64,000 nucleotides of DNA from Ilyonectria destructans (lineage: Eukaryota > Ascomycota > Sordariomycetes > Hypocreales > Nectriaceae), in NCBI GenBank assembly GCA_020740775.1, contig JAHEWK010000004.1:3410001-3474000 (forward strand). The letters are read 5' to 3'. The notes under the pieces are model-generated. The model was not told the origin of the DNA and did no database searches. It worked only from the letters and a program-made list of their open reading frames with translations. The translations under genes were made by a program, and so were the position numbers. Below, in pieces: positions 1-12,385 of this stretch; position 1 is the stretch's first letter; the number at the start of each line of letters is the position of its first letter.

Positions 1-1
1 T

Positions 2-879
2 AAGAACTTCTCGAAAGTGTTCTGTGCCTGGGAAGTAGATCAAATGATAGCCGTTCAGTACTGGCTCACACGAACGGTAGCAAAAGGTGAGTGTGTCTAT
101 TGTTATTCCATCACCATACTTTACCTAATTTCGAAACCATAGCATTCAAATACTGTGCATCCACGGATATTGTGTTCGCCCTTGAGAATCCAGCTTACTG
201 GCTACCGAATCGTGAACGTGAGCACTTGATGCTTACCAAGGTTTTGCAAAAGGGTGACGCTACTATGCGAGATCTCTTCTCCCTAGATTTGCTGCGCAAG
301 ATCGAGGCCATCAAAGGCCCCATTCCCCAGCAGCATGACAACTGGACTCTGGACGATTTTACGCTCAGATCAACAGCAATACGTCTTTTGTCAAAGCCCC
401 TTTATGACTTGCGAGAAGAGCTCTCTTTAGTGATACAAGGTGGGGACGAAGGACTCTTGAGGATGATAGAACGGCAGCCCGTACATGACGACCTCAGTTC
501 AAGTAAGGTATGGCGCGCTGCTTATCATCACGGCCTTGACTTCCGCAAGTGGAGCCATCAAGTGAAAGGACTGTGCATCCTCTGTGACAAAGACAGACTC
601 GATCAACTTGGTTTCCCCGACGGCGAGATTCCCTCCATTGACTCAGCATTCGTCAACTTGGAAGACTGGCGAGAGGAGTCAGAGCATGCATCTTCCATGA
701 CAGCAAAGCAGACGCTGTACGACTCTGGACACCGGGGCTTCTTCGACTTTAATAAGTTTCGGGGGAACTGGAGCGCTCCAATCTTGGAGGATGTGGGTGG
801 TCTTTTGCGCTTTCACTTCGACTCCACCTGTCCGCTTTGTAAACCTGGTATTGAGGACGATGATGTCAGCTTCCTATAG
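2..879 (+). CDS. Hypothetical protein, 5' end outside window
   Basis: The gene enters from the left edge. The exon up to base 86 is open in the frame starting at base 2. A GTGAGT donor at 87 and an acceptor ending at 142 remove a 56-bp intron and join in frame to an exon running 143-879. The visible part is about 273 residues. Two CxxC pairs, CILC in the middle and CPLC about 11 residues from the end, could bind a metal, but nothing else is diagnostic. The middle is rich in charged helices. I do not recognise the family. An in-frame GTG at 91 lies inside the intron, so a start there is unlikely. The annotation as a spliced partial gene rests on the clean intron and continuous frame. Confidence 0.6.
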
Positions 880-1440
880 CTTTTGGAATACATGGCTCAA
901 CCCATTCCGATGCTTGGTCAACAATGGTTACATGCACTGCAAGGTTGCTACAGGACTTGAGGTCCACTGTGACTGCTGAATGTGAACTATTATTGTTCCC
1001 CCGTATAGGTGTCTATATGCACGCTGGCTGTGCTCTACAGATTATTTTATCTCAGGGATATACAGTTTAAATTGTAATTTCTTGTACTTACAAGTTTCCA
1101 AGGCACATTTGTAGCGCACCTGGACGATATGGCTAGCCTCGCCGAACTAGAGACAGCCAATTCACTTCGATAAGAGGAGGTGATGAGCACACTGGTCCAT
1201 GGCCTATCACATGTTGTAGTGCTAAGCACTATGCAAATCAGACATGACACTTCACTTTACACGCACCGGTCCTAGGCTCAGGCCAAATCTTGGGAGTTCC
1301 TCCGCCGCGCAATGTCAATTTTCTCTTATCCGAAGGGGACTGTATGTCGAACAGGTGTTTCATTGGAGGGCTACCCACCGGGTGAGCTAGAATGTCTGGG
1401 GTAGATATTTGGAGGCTAGGACGCACGTATCCGAAGGGAG
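880..1440. other. Intergenic, no gene seen
   Basis: Between the first gene and the repeat arm at 1441. ORFs here are short, on both strands, without domain-like sequence. It probably holds the 3' UTR of the left-hand gene. Confidence 0.5.
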
Positions 1441-1577
1441 ACCAGAGGCTGAACAGTTAAAAAAACACCAACAATAGGATCAACAGTGTAGACCAAATGC
1501 CCAGTTTACGCAGACAGACTAAGGTTTCTAGCCCAACTGGTTGTCTTTCGCGATGCCTTGATGAGCTGCAGCAACAT
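1441..1577 (+). repeat. Solo copy of foldback-element arm
   Basis: This stretch aligns by eye to the left inverted-repeat arm of the element at 17418-18478 (matching part about 17450-17620). Shared landmarks in order are an A-run followed by CACCAACAATA, then ATCAACA, AGACCA, CCCAGT, CAGACTAAGGTTTCTAG, then AACTGGTT. Only one arm is visible and no partner was found nearby. This copy is GC-richer than both arms at 17-18 kb, so it may be less affected by C-to-T decay. Confidence 0.7.
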
Positions 1578-1766
1578 TTGTAACTCAAAATCATAATAAT
1601 TTGGTTGAATATTCATTATTCTTTTAGGATTGCCTACTATCAGGCTATCCTTAACGAAGCCATATGTCATCTTTATTGTATGAAGGACCCTCGCTGCCTG
1701 GTGCCCGAATCCCGTCTATTCTCATGCGACTCTCTGGAGCCCGGGTGTTCCAACATGTCTCTATTT

Positions 1767-3035
1767 TTAATTATTACCTCTGGCAGAGCCATGAAGTAGG
1801 GGGCTGCCATCACCAACAAAAGTACTCTCTCGCGATACCCCATAAACGACAAGTTCGTCATCGAACCTCTGTAACAGACTCAACCATGGCATCCAGGCGA
1901 CGAGGTACCTGATAAATACCGACCGCTTTTCCTGTTGCTTGTCTAAACCGCTCCTAGTGCGCGATGGGCCTTGGGCAGTGTCTGACAGCGCGCCTATTAT
2001 TAACGCTTTTTCCGACTGTTCCATTGTCTCGGGGAAGAATTTCTCCCTCGCGAGAGCGTAGAGAGTCCCGGTGAAGCCAAATAGGCCAACGAGGAAAGGT
2101 AATAGCTGGCCTGGGTTTGATAGGGCATTCCCATCACGTCCACCGAGGACGCCCGCGATGTGGTTGAAGTTGAGTGTAAATTCAACCATGACAATCGAGT
2201 AAATGAGCCAGACGAGGTTAGCTACGCGAAGGACCCTGTGCATTATGACTAGTCTTCTCACACTTGATTAGCACCATCTTGAAAGAAGCTCAAAGAAATG
2301 TAGGGCATACTCATTAGTCTTTAAGCCTGTCACGTAACGAGGACGAGACCATGCGTCAACTCGCGCTGTATGGGCCCAATTCTTCGCAAAGGAACCCCGG
2401 ATGTTCTCCAGACAGAACCACCCAGCAAGACCAGACATTAGCATCATGGCGCCGAACCAGGCTGTGCAGCACGCGCTGACAACTAAGTAGTAGTAGCGAA
2501 TGCCCCCCGTGATGGGCAACTTTGCAAAGAAGAAGGTGTAAGTCTCGGAACATTCGGAGGGATTAGGAGGCTTCAAGCCTGGCAACTCCGTCATGGAGTC
2601 GAGCTTGCCTGTCGCGCCCCAGCCCCAGAACCAGACTCCGTAAGTGCTCACGGCGAGACAAATGAGCATGCGGATATGAGTGCCGTAGCCGCCGAATAAA
2701 CGGACGGCGGCGGGACCATTGTCCTTGTATAGACGGGTGCGGTAGCCCCAGAGGGAGAGGGTGCCAAACACAGTGCCGCCACAGAGGTGCATGAGAATCA
2801 GACCGTCGACCTGGCTCAATGTGGCGTTGACGGAGTCGTTGAGCATGGCGATGAGGAGGGTGAGGAGAAATATGGTATTGGTGTCGGCGGCCGAGGGAAT
2901 GGCCGAGGCCAGCAACGTGTTGGCGAGGTATGCTTGGAGCCAGGTGAAGTAGATGCCGAGACGGACGCCGAGACCATAGTAGTCAGAGGCAACAGCCGTT
3001 TGGCATTCGATGCCACCCGCACGGGGGAAGATCAT
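1767..3035 (-). CDS. Polytopic membrane protein, unknown function
   Basis: Two exons, 3035-2311 and 2256-1767. The 54-bp intron has a GTATGC donor, a TGCTAATC branch site and a GAG acceptor, giving 404 residues. Hydrophobic segments occur around the N-terminal YFTWLQAYLANTLL stretch, TIFLLTLLIAML, the segment before GWGATGKLD, YYYLVVSACCTAWFGAMML, and, after the splice, NLVWLIYSIVMVEF and LLPFLVGLFGFTGTLYAL. The layout fits a multi-pass integral membrane protein. Related uncharacterised proteins are common in filamentous fungi (recalled, not searched). The C-terminal tail is soluble. A good acceptor-like site lies just upstream of the chosen ATG, so an extra short 5' exon is possible, but I found no in-frame donor for it. 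Confidence 0.75.
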
Positions 3036-4721
3036 GGCGGCGATCTAGAAGACAAGAGACGGCCTGAAATGGAAGAAAGAAGGGGAGAGACGGCAAGGTA
3101 TCATCAACGCAGTGGGCGGTTTTGAATTGAACCAGGCAAGGGACAGCGTGAGCTAAATAAATACCGCCAACTTGGCGAAAAGTCCATTTCAAAACTCTAG
3201 TGCCAAGCTAGAGACGCCACCCTCCTATTGCCCTTGCACAATACCTCAGCCTCACCTGGTGAAGACGCTAGATGATACTAACCACTCCATCGCTAGAATC
3301 TTCAATGATGAGAGGGGATACTAAAAAAACACGCTAGGGCTTGGAAGTGCTGCGATATGCAACAGACGCTAACAGCTTAATCAACTGCGTGTCCGTGATG
3401 GGATTTTTTGCAGGAAAGAATAACGTGCAGCTTCAGTGTTGAGTAAATTTTGCAGATACGAACGGTGGATGCCTAACTTACGCCCGCATACGAAAGGGAC
3501 TTTGGTGAGCTAAATCTCGCGCTCCATGGGCGTTGCCAAGGTCAATGCTCTCAGGAAGGAAAGGCTGGCCGCATGCCTCTACCAAAAGAAACATAGCCTA
3601 GCCTAGTGGCCGTAAAAGGCAGCCCTACTCCGTAGGAGCAGCTAGCTATGACCAGGGCCCCTGGGTCTTCGGTAGGGTCAACCCAATCACTGGCTTGCTC
3701 GTACTTCGTAACACCGTTTGATTTGTCTGGATTGATTGCATCGGGATCCACCAAAGATTAGAACTTTGCCAAAGTGCTGACCAGTGCGGCCCGCACCTTT
3801 AGCCAGACACTCCGACCGAGATGGTCAAACAGAGGCTTCATGTGACGGCCGTGCTTAGTCTGGACGGGAGGCCTAGGGTAGGCAGGATCGTGGGGTTCAG
3901 GTCCTAGTAGGGATCAGGACGTATAGGAATATGCAGGCGGTTACTGTCTGGTAAACGTCGTAGGTGCAGTAAGTTGCACAGATTACATCTGGTAATATTT
4001 AGTAGGTGCAGTGAGCTAGGTAACCAAGTTATATTAATAGCTAAGGGGCTTTATCTAGTCTAATTGTACAGAAGGTATAAGTTATATAGTAGCTCTGTCT
4101 ATTAGGGATCACTAGGCGTTAGGCTGGATTACTGCAGTGTCGTAAATTACTGGGTGATTATAAATTACTGGTGATTCGGGCAGCGTGCTAGTGATTCGGT
4201 ATGGATTATCTCGGATTTATACCGGGAGAAAAGGTGTGTCAGCTGGCATATGTGCCCGGGACGTAATAAAATAGAGATTATAAAGTCAGTTAAAATAGAT
4301 TTAAATAAATCCCTTAAAATGAAGATAGTAAATTAAGTAAATTTAATAATTAAGCTTTAATCTCTTGATAAATCATCAGTACTTTACCTAAATCAGATAT
4401 TCTATAGAGTGTATATTATATCAGCTACAACTATAGGGTAAGAGTCAGGTTATAAGAGGGGGAAGCAGGTTCAGATCCAGTGACAACTCCCCGCATAGCC
4501 GCTGTTGTGTCTCACTGTCGATCGACAAAGGCGGCATGTAACGTAACATCCACGCCCACCTCGTGTTCTCTGGCAGAAGGAATGTGCTACACCCACACAT
4601 CCGATAAAAATGATGGGAAAAGGTTCAGACACAGGGACAATTAATGGCAATTTGATGAATAAGTATAATTTAAAGCTAAATCTTGCATTATGATTACACC
4701 CAGTTTTGCGGCTCGCCCCGC
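3036..4721. other. Gene-free, partly AT-rich tract
   Basis: No convincing gene. At about 3960-4020 the phrase GTAGGTGCAGT occurs twice. 4260-4440 is strongly AT-rich, with TTAA and TAAAT runs typical of RIP-decayed repeats. ORFs here lack family-like sequence. Confidence 0.5.
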
Positions 4722-5399
4722 TCAAACAAAGTGTACGTGACCAAAGTATTTGCTGATATGGAAACTGGCTTTGTTTGGGGAGCTCCAAGCACCCAACTTC
4801 TGGTCTGGATACGTGGATGGACTGGTGATGGTTCGGAAAAAGTTCATTCTCCAGTCGGTGCCCTTGGCAGTGCCGTCGTCAACGTTGAAGAGGCCCATGG
4901 GAATCTTGACTTTGCTGATCCAACGCTCAGCGGGCTTGTCCAGCGTCGTAGTAGCAGAGAAGCCATCGGTAGCAGGATCCGAGACGAAAAAGTGATCGAA
5001 AGGCGCGCCGTCGGCCCTATCTTTGGACGGGTTGTAGACAAACGCTTGATACGTCACGTTGTTGGGATTGATCTCGAACTCCAAGTAGGTCTGGGGATCT
5101 TTGGTACCCTTGTAGATGAAGGCTTCCATGACTTCGTACGCCCATATGTCGTCATTGGTGCCTTGCTCGGGGTCGAAGTAGAAGTTGCTTTCGTCGTACG
5201 CGGTAAAGGTCAAGACGAGGGAGCTCCGCGTGTAGCAAAGGTCCACCTGCGTAAGGGGGAAGTCGGTCTTGTCAGGGACTGACTTGGAGTACTTGATGGT
5301 GCCGACCCTTGGGCAAACTGGAACGTTGACATGGGGGAGTTTGATGGCGTTGGTCAAGTGTGAAAGAGCGAGGAGAGCAGCAACGGTGAGAAGACGCAT
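4722..5399 (-). CDS. Secreted CBM9/DOMON-like carbohydrate-binding protein
   Basis: Single exon, 225 residues from the ATG at 5399. The frame stays open upstream, but this ATG opens a clear signal peptide (MRLLTVAALLALSHLTNA), so it is the likelier start. The mature protein has the features of family 9-type carbohydrate-binding beta-sandwich modules: a Tyr/Phe- and Asp-rich middle with DDIWAYEVMEAFIY, then YLEFEINPNN, then WRMNFFRT near the end. Such single-domain secreted proteins occur in filamentous fungi and are usually unstudied. Location is probably extracellular or cell wall. There is no second catalytic domain. The domain call is from pattern memory. Confidence 0.75.
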   Translation of the reverse strand: MRLLTVAALLALSHLTNAIKLPHVNVPVCPRVGTIKYSKSVPDKTDFPLTQVDLCYTRSSLVLTFTAYDESNFYFDPEQGTNDDIWAYEVMEAFIYKGTKDPQTYLEFEINPNNVTYQAFVYNPSKDRADGAPFDHFFVSDPATDGFSATTTLDKPAERWISKVKIPMGLFNVDDGTAKGTDWRMNFFRTITSPSTYPDQKLGAWSSPNKASFHISKYFGHVHFV

Positions 5400-7320
5400 C
5401 GTGATGGTCGTGATTTGGTATCCGTGGAATAAGTCTGAGATGAGTGAGTGCGGAATTAGAAGATGAGAGATACAATACACCTCAAGTCTCACAGGCCCCG
5501 ATTCCTTTGCTTAAAATAAGAAAAAGCGCTGCTGACTGCTGGCATCCTTCGTGTAAGATGGCTGCTCAGCTGGGCCCAGGTGTGATCCATCGTGCAACAT
5601 CGTGCAACCCATATTGTCAATGGAACGGAACGTTTGGCTGGCAATGCAATGCAATGTAGCATTTCGTATTTCGTGTGGCGTGGTCAGCACTAGTCGCAGT
5701 TCATTCCCCCTCCACTCTGGCCCTCAGTTCACTCGTCGCTGCAATTCCTCCCACAGTATCAGTATAGTACTCTCGCCCATTTGCCACTTTGATCTCCAGC
5801 CCATGGAGCTCCCATGTTGAATGAAGCCATTATCTGCCCAGCCTCGCAAGATGTATTCTCCCTGCAGCAATTGCGGCCCCCACACCAGCTTTGGGTGCCG
5901 AATCAACCCCTTGTGGAACCATGCTTGGCGACATCATGATCGAGTCTGCCACGTTCCGATGCTGCCAGCCACACGAAAAGATCAAAGTCTGTTCAAATCC
6001 TAATGATTAGAGGCGGCCGTACATCTATTACCGTGTTTTGAACGAACCCGCGACAAACGCACGAGTAGCAAAGAACCATTCCCGTATAGCTCGCTTAATT
6101 TCGGTTCAATTGCTGAGACTCGCCCTCTTGAGCTGACACTATAACCCGTGATTACATACAACGGCAGGTCATTGCCTTGAAAAGAATTTAGAAGACCAAA
6201 GTAATTACAGACCCTGTCAACGGATGTGTCTTAGATTGATATGCAGCTGCACCAAGGCCCAGGATGTCGGGAAGGGGGAATGACTGGATGCATGACAACA
6301 AAGGCGCTCAAAATGAACAACACATATAGAAACGGAACGCATCTATCAGATTTAAAATCAGGTAGGTCGACAATTAAATTGAATGATTCAAACTGTGCTT
6401 GGCTGATGTTCATAAAGGTCACTCTTTGTCTCGGGAAATAAGTGCCGAACAGGTGATATTGTATGAGCGGCTACAGCTAGTATGGCTAATAATATAGCAA
6501 TAAAATAATATATTGCAATATAAATAATATAATATACAGTCTCGAATATTATACTAATATAATATAGGAATATCTATAGCGTAGTATATTATCTAATCAC
6601 TTCTTTAAATTTTATTACTATCTTAATATCTCAATAGTATCTTCTTTTTATATGGATATTATAAGTTCTTTCTTATATATTCAATAAAAAAAGAAATAAA
6701 ATACTATAACTAATAGACTAAAAAGGAGAAATAGCACTATAAGTATTATAATAAAAGTTATTTTTATTCCAGTAGAATAATAACTCTAGCTAAATATCTA
6801 ATAGACCTCCCTTAACAGCAAGCTAATTTTTATTTATTTTTACTTTGAATCGATATTCAGCTAGGTTCCAAACCGAATATTCGTGGCATAAGGGGTAGTG
6901 AAGCGCCTGTTATCTTTCTAGGGAAATCAACCCAGAGGAGTTAATAATAGATACCAACCCCGCTATAATAAACAGGTGAGATATGCGGTAGCCCATATCG
7001 ACCGTATAGGGTAGGTAGGTTGGTGCTGCGCAATGCGCTTGACGTCCCAGCAAACACGCTGGTCTCTAGATACAATCCATCGTTGAAGGCATAGTCGCTG
7101 AATTTTTCCTGCTGAGATCGCCTTACTGGCATTGATTCCACCCTGGTTGGAGCCGTATTTCCTAATTGTCGTTTCACCGTCGAGAAAGGGCAATTACGTC
7201 ATGTCTTGGCATTTACCAATAAGCAGAACTTATTATCGTGGGGTATGTTTGCGCGATTTTCCGAGTAACAACAACAAAGTCAGCTCATATCCCGCGCGTT
7301 TCTGGCAAGTGCCCTGCGCA
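5400..7320. other. Gene-poor region with repeat and AT-rich tract
   Basis: No coding sequence I can support. 5400-6330 has only short ORFs. 6333-6460 is a diverged repeat copy listed separately. 6470-6860 is extremely AT-rich with TATA/TAATAT runs, typical of RIP-decayed transposon sequence. 6900-7320 leads into the NLR gene and probably holds its promoter. Confidence 0.5.
6333..6460 (+). repeat. Dispersed repeat, copy 1 of 2
   Basis: Aligns by eye to 18498-18622. The best block is TTTGTCTCGGGAAAYAAGT followed by GCGAACAGGTGATAT-like sequence. Upstream, GAACGCATCTAT and AGATTTAAAATCAGGT correspond to GAATGTATCTAT and AGATTGAAAATTAGGT. Differences are mainly transitions. Both copies border AT-rich decayed DNA. 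Confidence 0.65.
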
Positions 7321-10300
7321 ATGGATATCTTTACGACGACTATTGAGGCGATTAAGCTGGCCGCACTGTTGGTCAACAAGACAAAAACAGCTGTCAAGGC
7401 TGAGAAGACAGTCCAGAACCTAGTATGTCTCATCTAGCTCACTTGCGCATTCAGCACAAGGACTGAGTCGATAAACTATACTTGTTACGAGTTCTGGAAC
7501 GTTGACGCCTGGATCAATAGTTTACAGCGTTGAAGGAATCGCGAGAACGCATCGAGGATCTCAAAGGCCTATTCTCCTCACTGTCTCCCAACGAAGACGT
7601 CCAGTCCTTGGTGAACCGAACTTATACCAAAATCCCCGAAATCCTTGATGGATACGATAGCGTAGTGGAGGACATTCAACAGTATTTCAAGGACAAGAAG
7701 CTCAAGTCCTCGTTTCAACGAGGGTTTGATCGGAGTTGGAAGGGAGTCAAGTGGGTTCTTGATGAGTCATGGATTATCGGTCGCATAGATGAGCTCCGTA
7801 ACCAAGACGGGAGACTAGATGAGTGAGTTTTGAGTGTGCCGTGTTCTAATTCTTCCATGCCGCTAACGTTGTTTACAGAGCGTTGGTGGTATTTAACACG
7901 TACCAAGGCCTAACCACTGCAGAGGCGCAACAACATGTTCTTGAGGGTCTCAAGAAGATCGAAATTGGAACCGACGGAACACGGTTCATCAAGGCTCTGG
8001 AACAATTACCGGTTCAATTGGAACCCTCTGCAAGGGAAAAGCTCAATAACCTCAAGGATAGCCCACCTAGCTGGGTTCTTGATGAAGAGCCGTTTCGTGC
8101 ATGGCAGAAAGCTTCCTTGAGCGAGGACACTCCATGGCTATGGATCCTTGGAGAAGCTGGCGCTGGCAAGTCTCATGTGGCCACCTTTTTAGCTCAGCAT
8201 CTCTTGAGTTTGGACCTAGATGACCAAATGCCGGTCGAAGACGGGGATGAGCAGCTTCGAAAACTGCCCACGGTTGGGGTTGCAATCCACTACTGTTCGT
8301 TCAAGGAAGAAGACAGCCAGAACTCAGATCAGATTCTTGCTTGTCTACTACGCCAGCTATTGCACCAACTATGGGAGGTGGCTCCCCGACAGGCCGGCAA
8401 CCACGTCAAAGCACTCGAGAATCTCACACAGCCAGCTCGGAGCCTTCATCAAAGGGAACCTGCGCATTCGCTGTTGGGGACTGTGTCACGCAGTTTCGAC
8501 CGCGTCTATATCTTGGTTGATGGGCTTGATGAGCTTCCAGAATTGATCTACCGCGACATGATCCCCAAGTTGCGCAAACTGAATTCGCCAGAAGCCCGAG
8601 TCATATTGACATCCAGAGAAGCGTTCCGTCACCACGCCGAGCACATGCAGGCCAACATCATCAATGCCAACAACAACAAAACTTCCATCCGGAATTTTGT
8701 CTGTAACAAACTGAAGAGCATTGCCGCAGGGGACGAATCATACATGTTCATGGGTTCCTCGCTGCTTTCCGAGAGATTGAATACAGAAGAAAAACTCGGA
8801 AAACTTGGTGACAGAATCATCGAGATCGCAAATCGAAACTTCCTTTGTGCTGATTTGCTCATCAAGCAATTCTACACCTTAGGCCCAGAAGGTGTGGATG
8901 ACGCTCTGGATAACCCTATAGATGGCCTTGATGAGCTCATTAAAAGAGTTATGGAACGCATAGGCGAGAACAAAACTGGCAGACAAGCTCTTCTTTGGAT
9001 TATTCACACCGTGGGGTCGGGACTTCAGCTTGTACAACTGCAACATGCGCTTGCATTCTCAAGATACTCAAAGAACGTGGATCTTGCCAACTTCAGAAAG
9101 GATGCACTCATCAAGTCTACTTCTTACTTCCTAAACATTGGCTCCAGTTCAGATTTCGTGTCCATTCACAAAGCGGTCAAGGATTACTGTAACAATCCTC
9201 GAAATGCTGGAACCCACTTTGAGAATCCCCATGGCCTCATCGCCAAGACATGCCTCGGATGCATGGAAAAGTCTGGAGAGGACGCCGGAACACTGGACCA
9301 GTGGAAAAGAGCTGTCGAGGCGTCTCCATTCCTGGAATATGCAGCTTCCAATTGGGGTTGGCACTTGAAGCAAGCAGACGAGAGGCTCGCGGCGGAGCCA
9401 TTCCCAAACCTGGACGTGATGAAACTCCTTGAACGAGATCGTTTCTTAGACTCGGCCACCATTGCTATCCAGCGACAACTCAAAGAGCTGGGATTTTGGA
9501 AAGATTCAATGTGGTATAAGCTGGATACTGAGGTCCCTCCGCTATCCGCGCTGCATATTCTCGCCTTCTTCAACCTTCCGTTGGCCGCTGAGAAATGGAT
9601 CAATCGAGGAAATGCTGTAGAAGGCTTCGAGGACCCATCTTGGGACCAGGCGGAGTATACACCCCTCTACATGGCGTCTAGACTGGGCCACCATGAGATG
9701 GTCGAGACCTTGATTGCGCTGGGGGCCGATCCAAACAGGCAGAACGGTCCCGAGGGAACCTCCGCGTTCCAAGCTGCTGTGAGAGCCGGCCACGATAAGG
9801 TAGTTGACGTCATGCTGGAGACTGCATCATTGAACAAGAAGCAGAATATGATTTCAAGAGAAGACAGGCTCGGGCGGCTTCCTTTGATGGATGCTTGTGG
9901 CAGCATCAACCACCAAGGGAACCTCAAAATTGTGCAACGAATCCTCAAAGCCATGAAGTCAATGCGAAACAAGCACGATCTTCTCCTGAACAGAGCTGCT
10001 CACTCACAGCATACCGCACTCCACGAAGCCGCCACGGCTAACGAACCGGACATCATCAGTGCACTACTCAACTTCCCCGGCGGACAAGATTTGCTCGAAT
10101 TACGGAACAGAGATAATTCCACGGCCTTACTGGTAGCTGCGTGGGCTTGCTGGAATGGAGCATCCAGTGCAGTACGACGACTCCTCGATGCAGAAGCAGA
10201 CCTATCTGCTAAGAACCTATCCGGAGAATCCGCCGTGCACGTCGCTGCTCGTCATGAGGGACATATGGTTCTAACCAGGACGGACGGGTTCCGGTTCCTT

Positions 10301-11839
10301 CTAGAGAAGTCGGACCTTACCTCCCAAGACAACTGCGGCCAAACTCCCCTTCATCTCGCATGCCGAGGAGGTCGCCCATACCATGTGGCAGCAATGGGAT
10401 CGAAGTTGGACGAGCATAGAGGGCTCCTCTTCATTCAGGATAATGAAGGGCGTACCCCTATTGCCACCGCAGCAACGCTTCCCGACTCAAACGACCCTGA
10501 AGATAGGTGGAAGAGAGCCTTTCAAGGGAAAATGCAGTGTATTGAGCACCTCATTCCAAGGATTGGTGATGATCTGTCCAGCCAGGATGCCGAAAGGCTC
10601 CTCAGTGTACTGCTACAACACACACAGGTTGCGCCTTTCAGTCTACTGCTGAAGCATTCAGCCAAGGCCAGAGAGCTGTTTGCACATGGCTCAACGCCCC
10701 TTCGAAAGGCAGTGCAGACCGGTGACGCCGAGATCGTGAAGGCAGCTATAGAGAGTTATGCACGAGCCGAATTAACCAAGGGGGGAACACAGCTAGAGGA
10801 TCAGAGCCTCCTAATCGAAGCTACCAAACTGGGCTTCTATCCGGTTGCAAAGGTTCTGATCGATTACGGCGCTGATATCAATGGCAGTGCTGCCGATGGC
10901 AGAGACACGCTGGATTGGTGTACAGAGCTATGTAACCCTGAAGTGGTGGAGGCGATTTGGGCTCGAGATCCAAACATTCTGATGCCCTCAGAGACAAATC
11001 GGAACGTCTTGGATCTTGCCTCTGCTCGGAATCCTGTCAGATTATTGTGGAAGCAGAAGCACTTGATTCCAGATACCATCCCAAAGGAGATCGAATGTCT
11101 TCACTCAGAGAGACGCGGCAGTGGCGTGGTGATAGGAGATCAGGGAACGGCGACGACGTCCCGATTTTTAGAGACGCAATATGGAGTGGCATTCTTAGGA
11201 GTCCACGCTGGGACATACCTGGAATCCGATCCGATTCCATCTTCCGCAAAGGGTAGTTTGCGAGTACTCCTTCTAACCCGGTTTCCTTGATGCGTTGGAT
11301 GTGAGACTGACGACGTTTGCATAGTACCCATGTCAAAGATCTCTGTTTCCGTCACTGGCAAGGACCAAGGATGGTCAGACCATCAAAATAAGTATCCGTG
11401 GGACAAAGGAACGCTCAACGGCAGCGAAACGTGGTTTCAAATTGCTATCAAGAGAGGTTTGAGCATTCTCCCCTCCTGCTGGAGTTCGCACACTAACTCA
11501 TAGCTACAGATGGGAATATTGTAAAGGAGCTTGAGGTTGCACGAAATCTCCTTAACGTTGGAGGTTGGACAACCTACAACACCAACTGGAACGTGGATTC
11601 AGGGTAAGTGCATCATGTTGATAGTTGTTGATAGGGGGGTCAAGCTAAACTTCCACAGTCCCCAACCCGACGCACCTCAAACTCCTGGGCCCAGCCAGCG
11701 TGTTCAACCTGCTGAAGCGGAGTCTTTCGTCAACGCTCTGAGACGAGGTGATCGACTTTGTATAGTCCTTAGGGCCAACTATCAAGGCTGGCAATGCTGG
11801 ATTCAGGATGCAACAATCCGAGTTTACTATGAAGATTAG
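7321..11839 (+). CDS. NLR: helical N-terminus, NACHT, ankyrin repeats, unnamed C-terminal domain
   Basis: Six exons: 7321-7422, 7521-7822, 7879-11252, 11325-11456, 11510-11603 and 11659-11839, every junction in frame, giving 1394 residues. Residues ~1-190 are helical and resemble N-terminal modules of fungal STAND proteins. A NACHT-type NTPase follows, with P-loop GEAGAGKS at ~226-233 and Walker B/sensor LVDGLDE at ~347-353. Ankyrin repeats fill ~720-1150; they differ from one another, so they are not the near-identical fast-shuffling kind. The last ~130 residues, coded by three small exons, contain GKDQGWSD, GTLNGSETWF, a NVGGW block, LRRGDRLCIVLRANYQGW and a final beta-like IRVYYED. I recall similar fungal C-terminal domains but cannot name one. 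Probable cytosolic nonself or incompatibility receptor. Confidence 0.85.
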
Positions 11840-11990
11840 TAATGTTCCTTAGCTTCTCCGAGGGCATGATAAAGGGAACTGAATTTTAATTCATTAAACA
11901 AATTCACTAACATAATCCACTACCGAGTGGCGCACCTTCCACCACAACGCGTAAACAGACCTTCAACATTAAATTCTTCCACAATTAATT

Positions 11991-12385
11991 ATGAAACCAC
12001 TTCCAGCTGAATCAAGGGTTATTCTAGCCCTCCAAGCTATCCAAACTATAAGAATCTTACCATTTGAGCTGCAGCTAAAATCTATAACGTACCCGCTGCA
12101 ACAATCCGGCATCGACGCGACGGTCATACAGCAAGACACGATACAAGGCCCAATTCAAAGAATTTGACTGAGACAGAAGAGAAAGTCATTGTTAAATACG
12201 TACTTGAGTTACCAACGCGATATTTTCCGCTTAGATCAAGTGGCGTTGAAGAAATAGCTAACCAACTGCTGCACTTACGCGACGCGCCATCTGTTGGCAA
12301 GAATTGGGCATCAAAGTTTGTTAACGTCAACCAGAACATCATACACGTTGGTCTCGCAGATATGACTATCAGAGGGCTAACTTAA
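11991..12385 (+). pseudogene. Degenerate pogo/Fot-type transposase, 5' fragment
   Basis: Two frames together resemble the N-terminal DNA-binding part of a pogo-type (DDE1) transposase. The first, from ATG 11991, reads ESRVILALQAIQ, like the EGRILLAIQAI start of these enzymes. The second, from about 12152, reads NSKNLTETEEKVIVKYVLEL, then SGVEEIANQLL and GKNWASKFV, the CENP-B-type helix-turn-helix signature. The frames differ, so there is at least one frameshift. A stop follows at 12385 and no catalytic domain is seen. It is a dead, truncated relic. Confidence 0.8.

Noticed and set aside
4683..5282. 199-codon plus-strand ORF
   Set aside because: Antisense to the secreted CBM9-like gene, whose frame has a signal peptide and family motifs; this one has neither.
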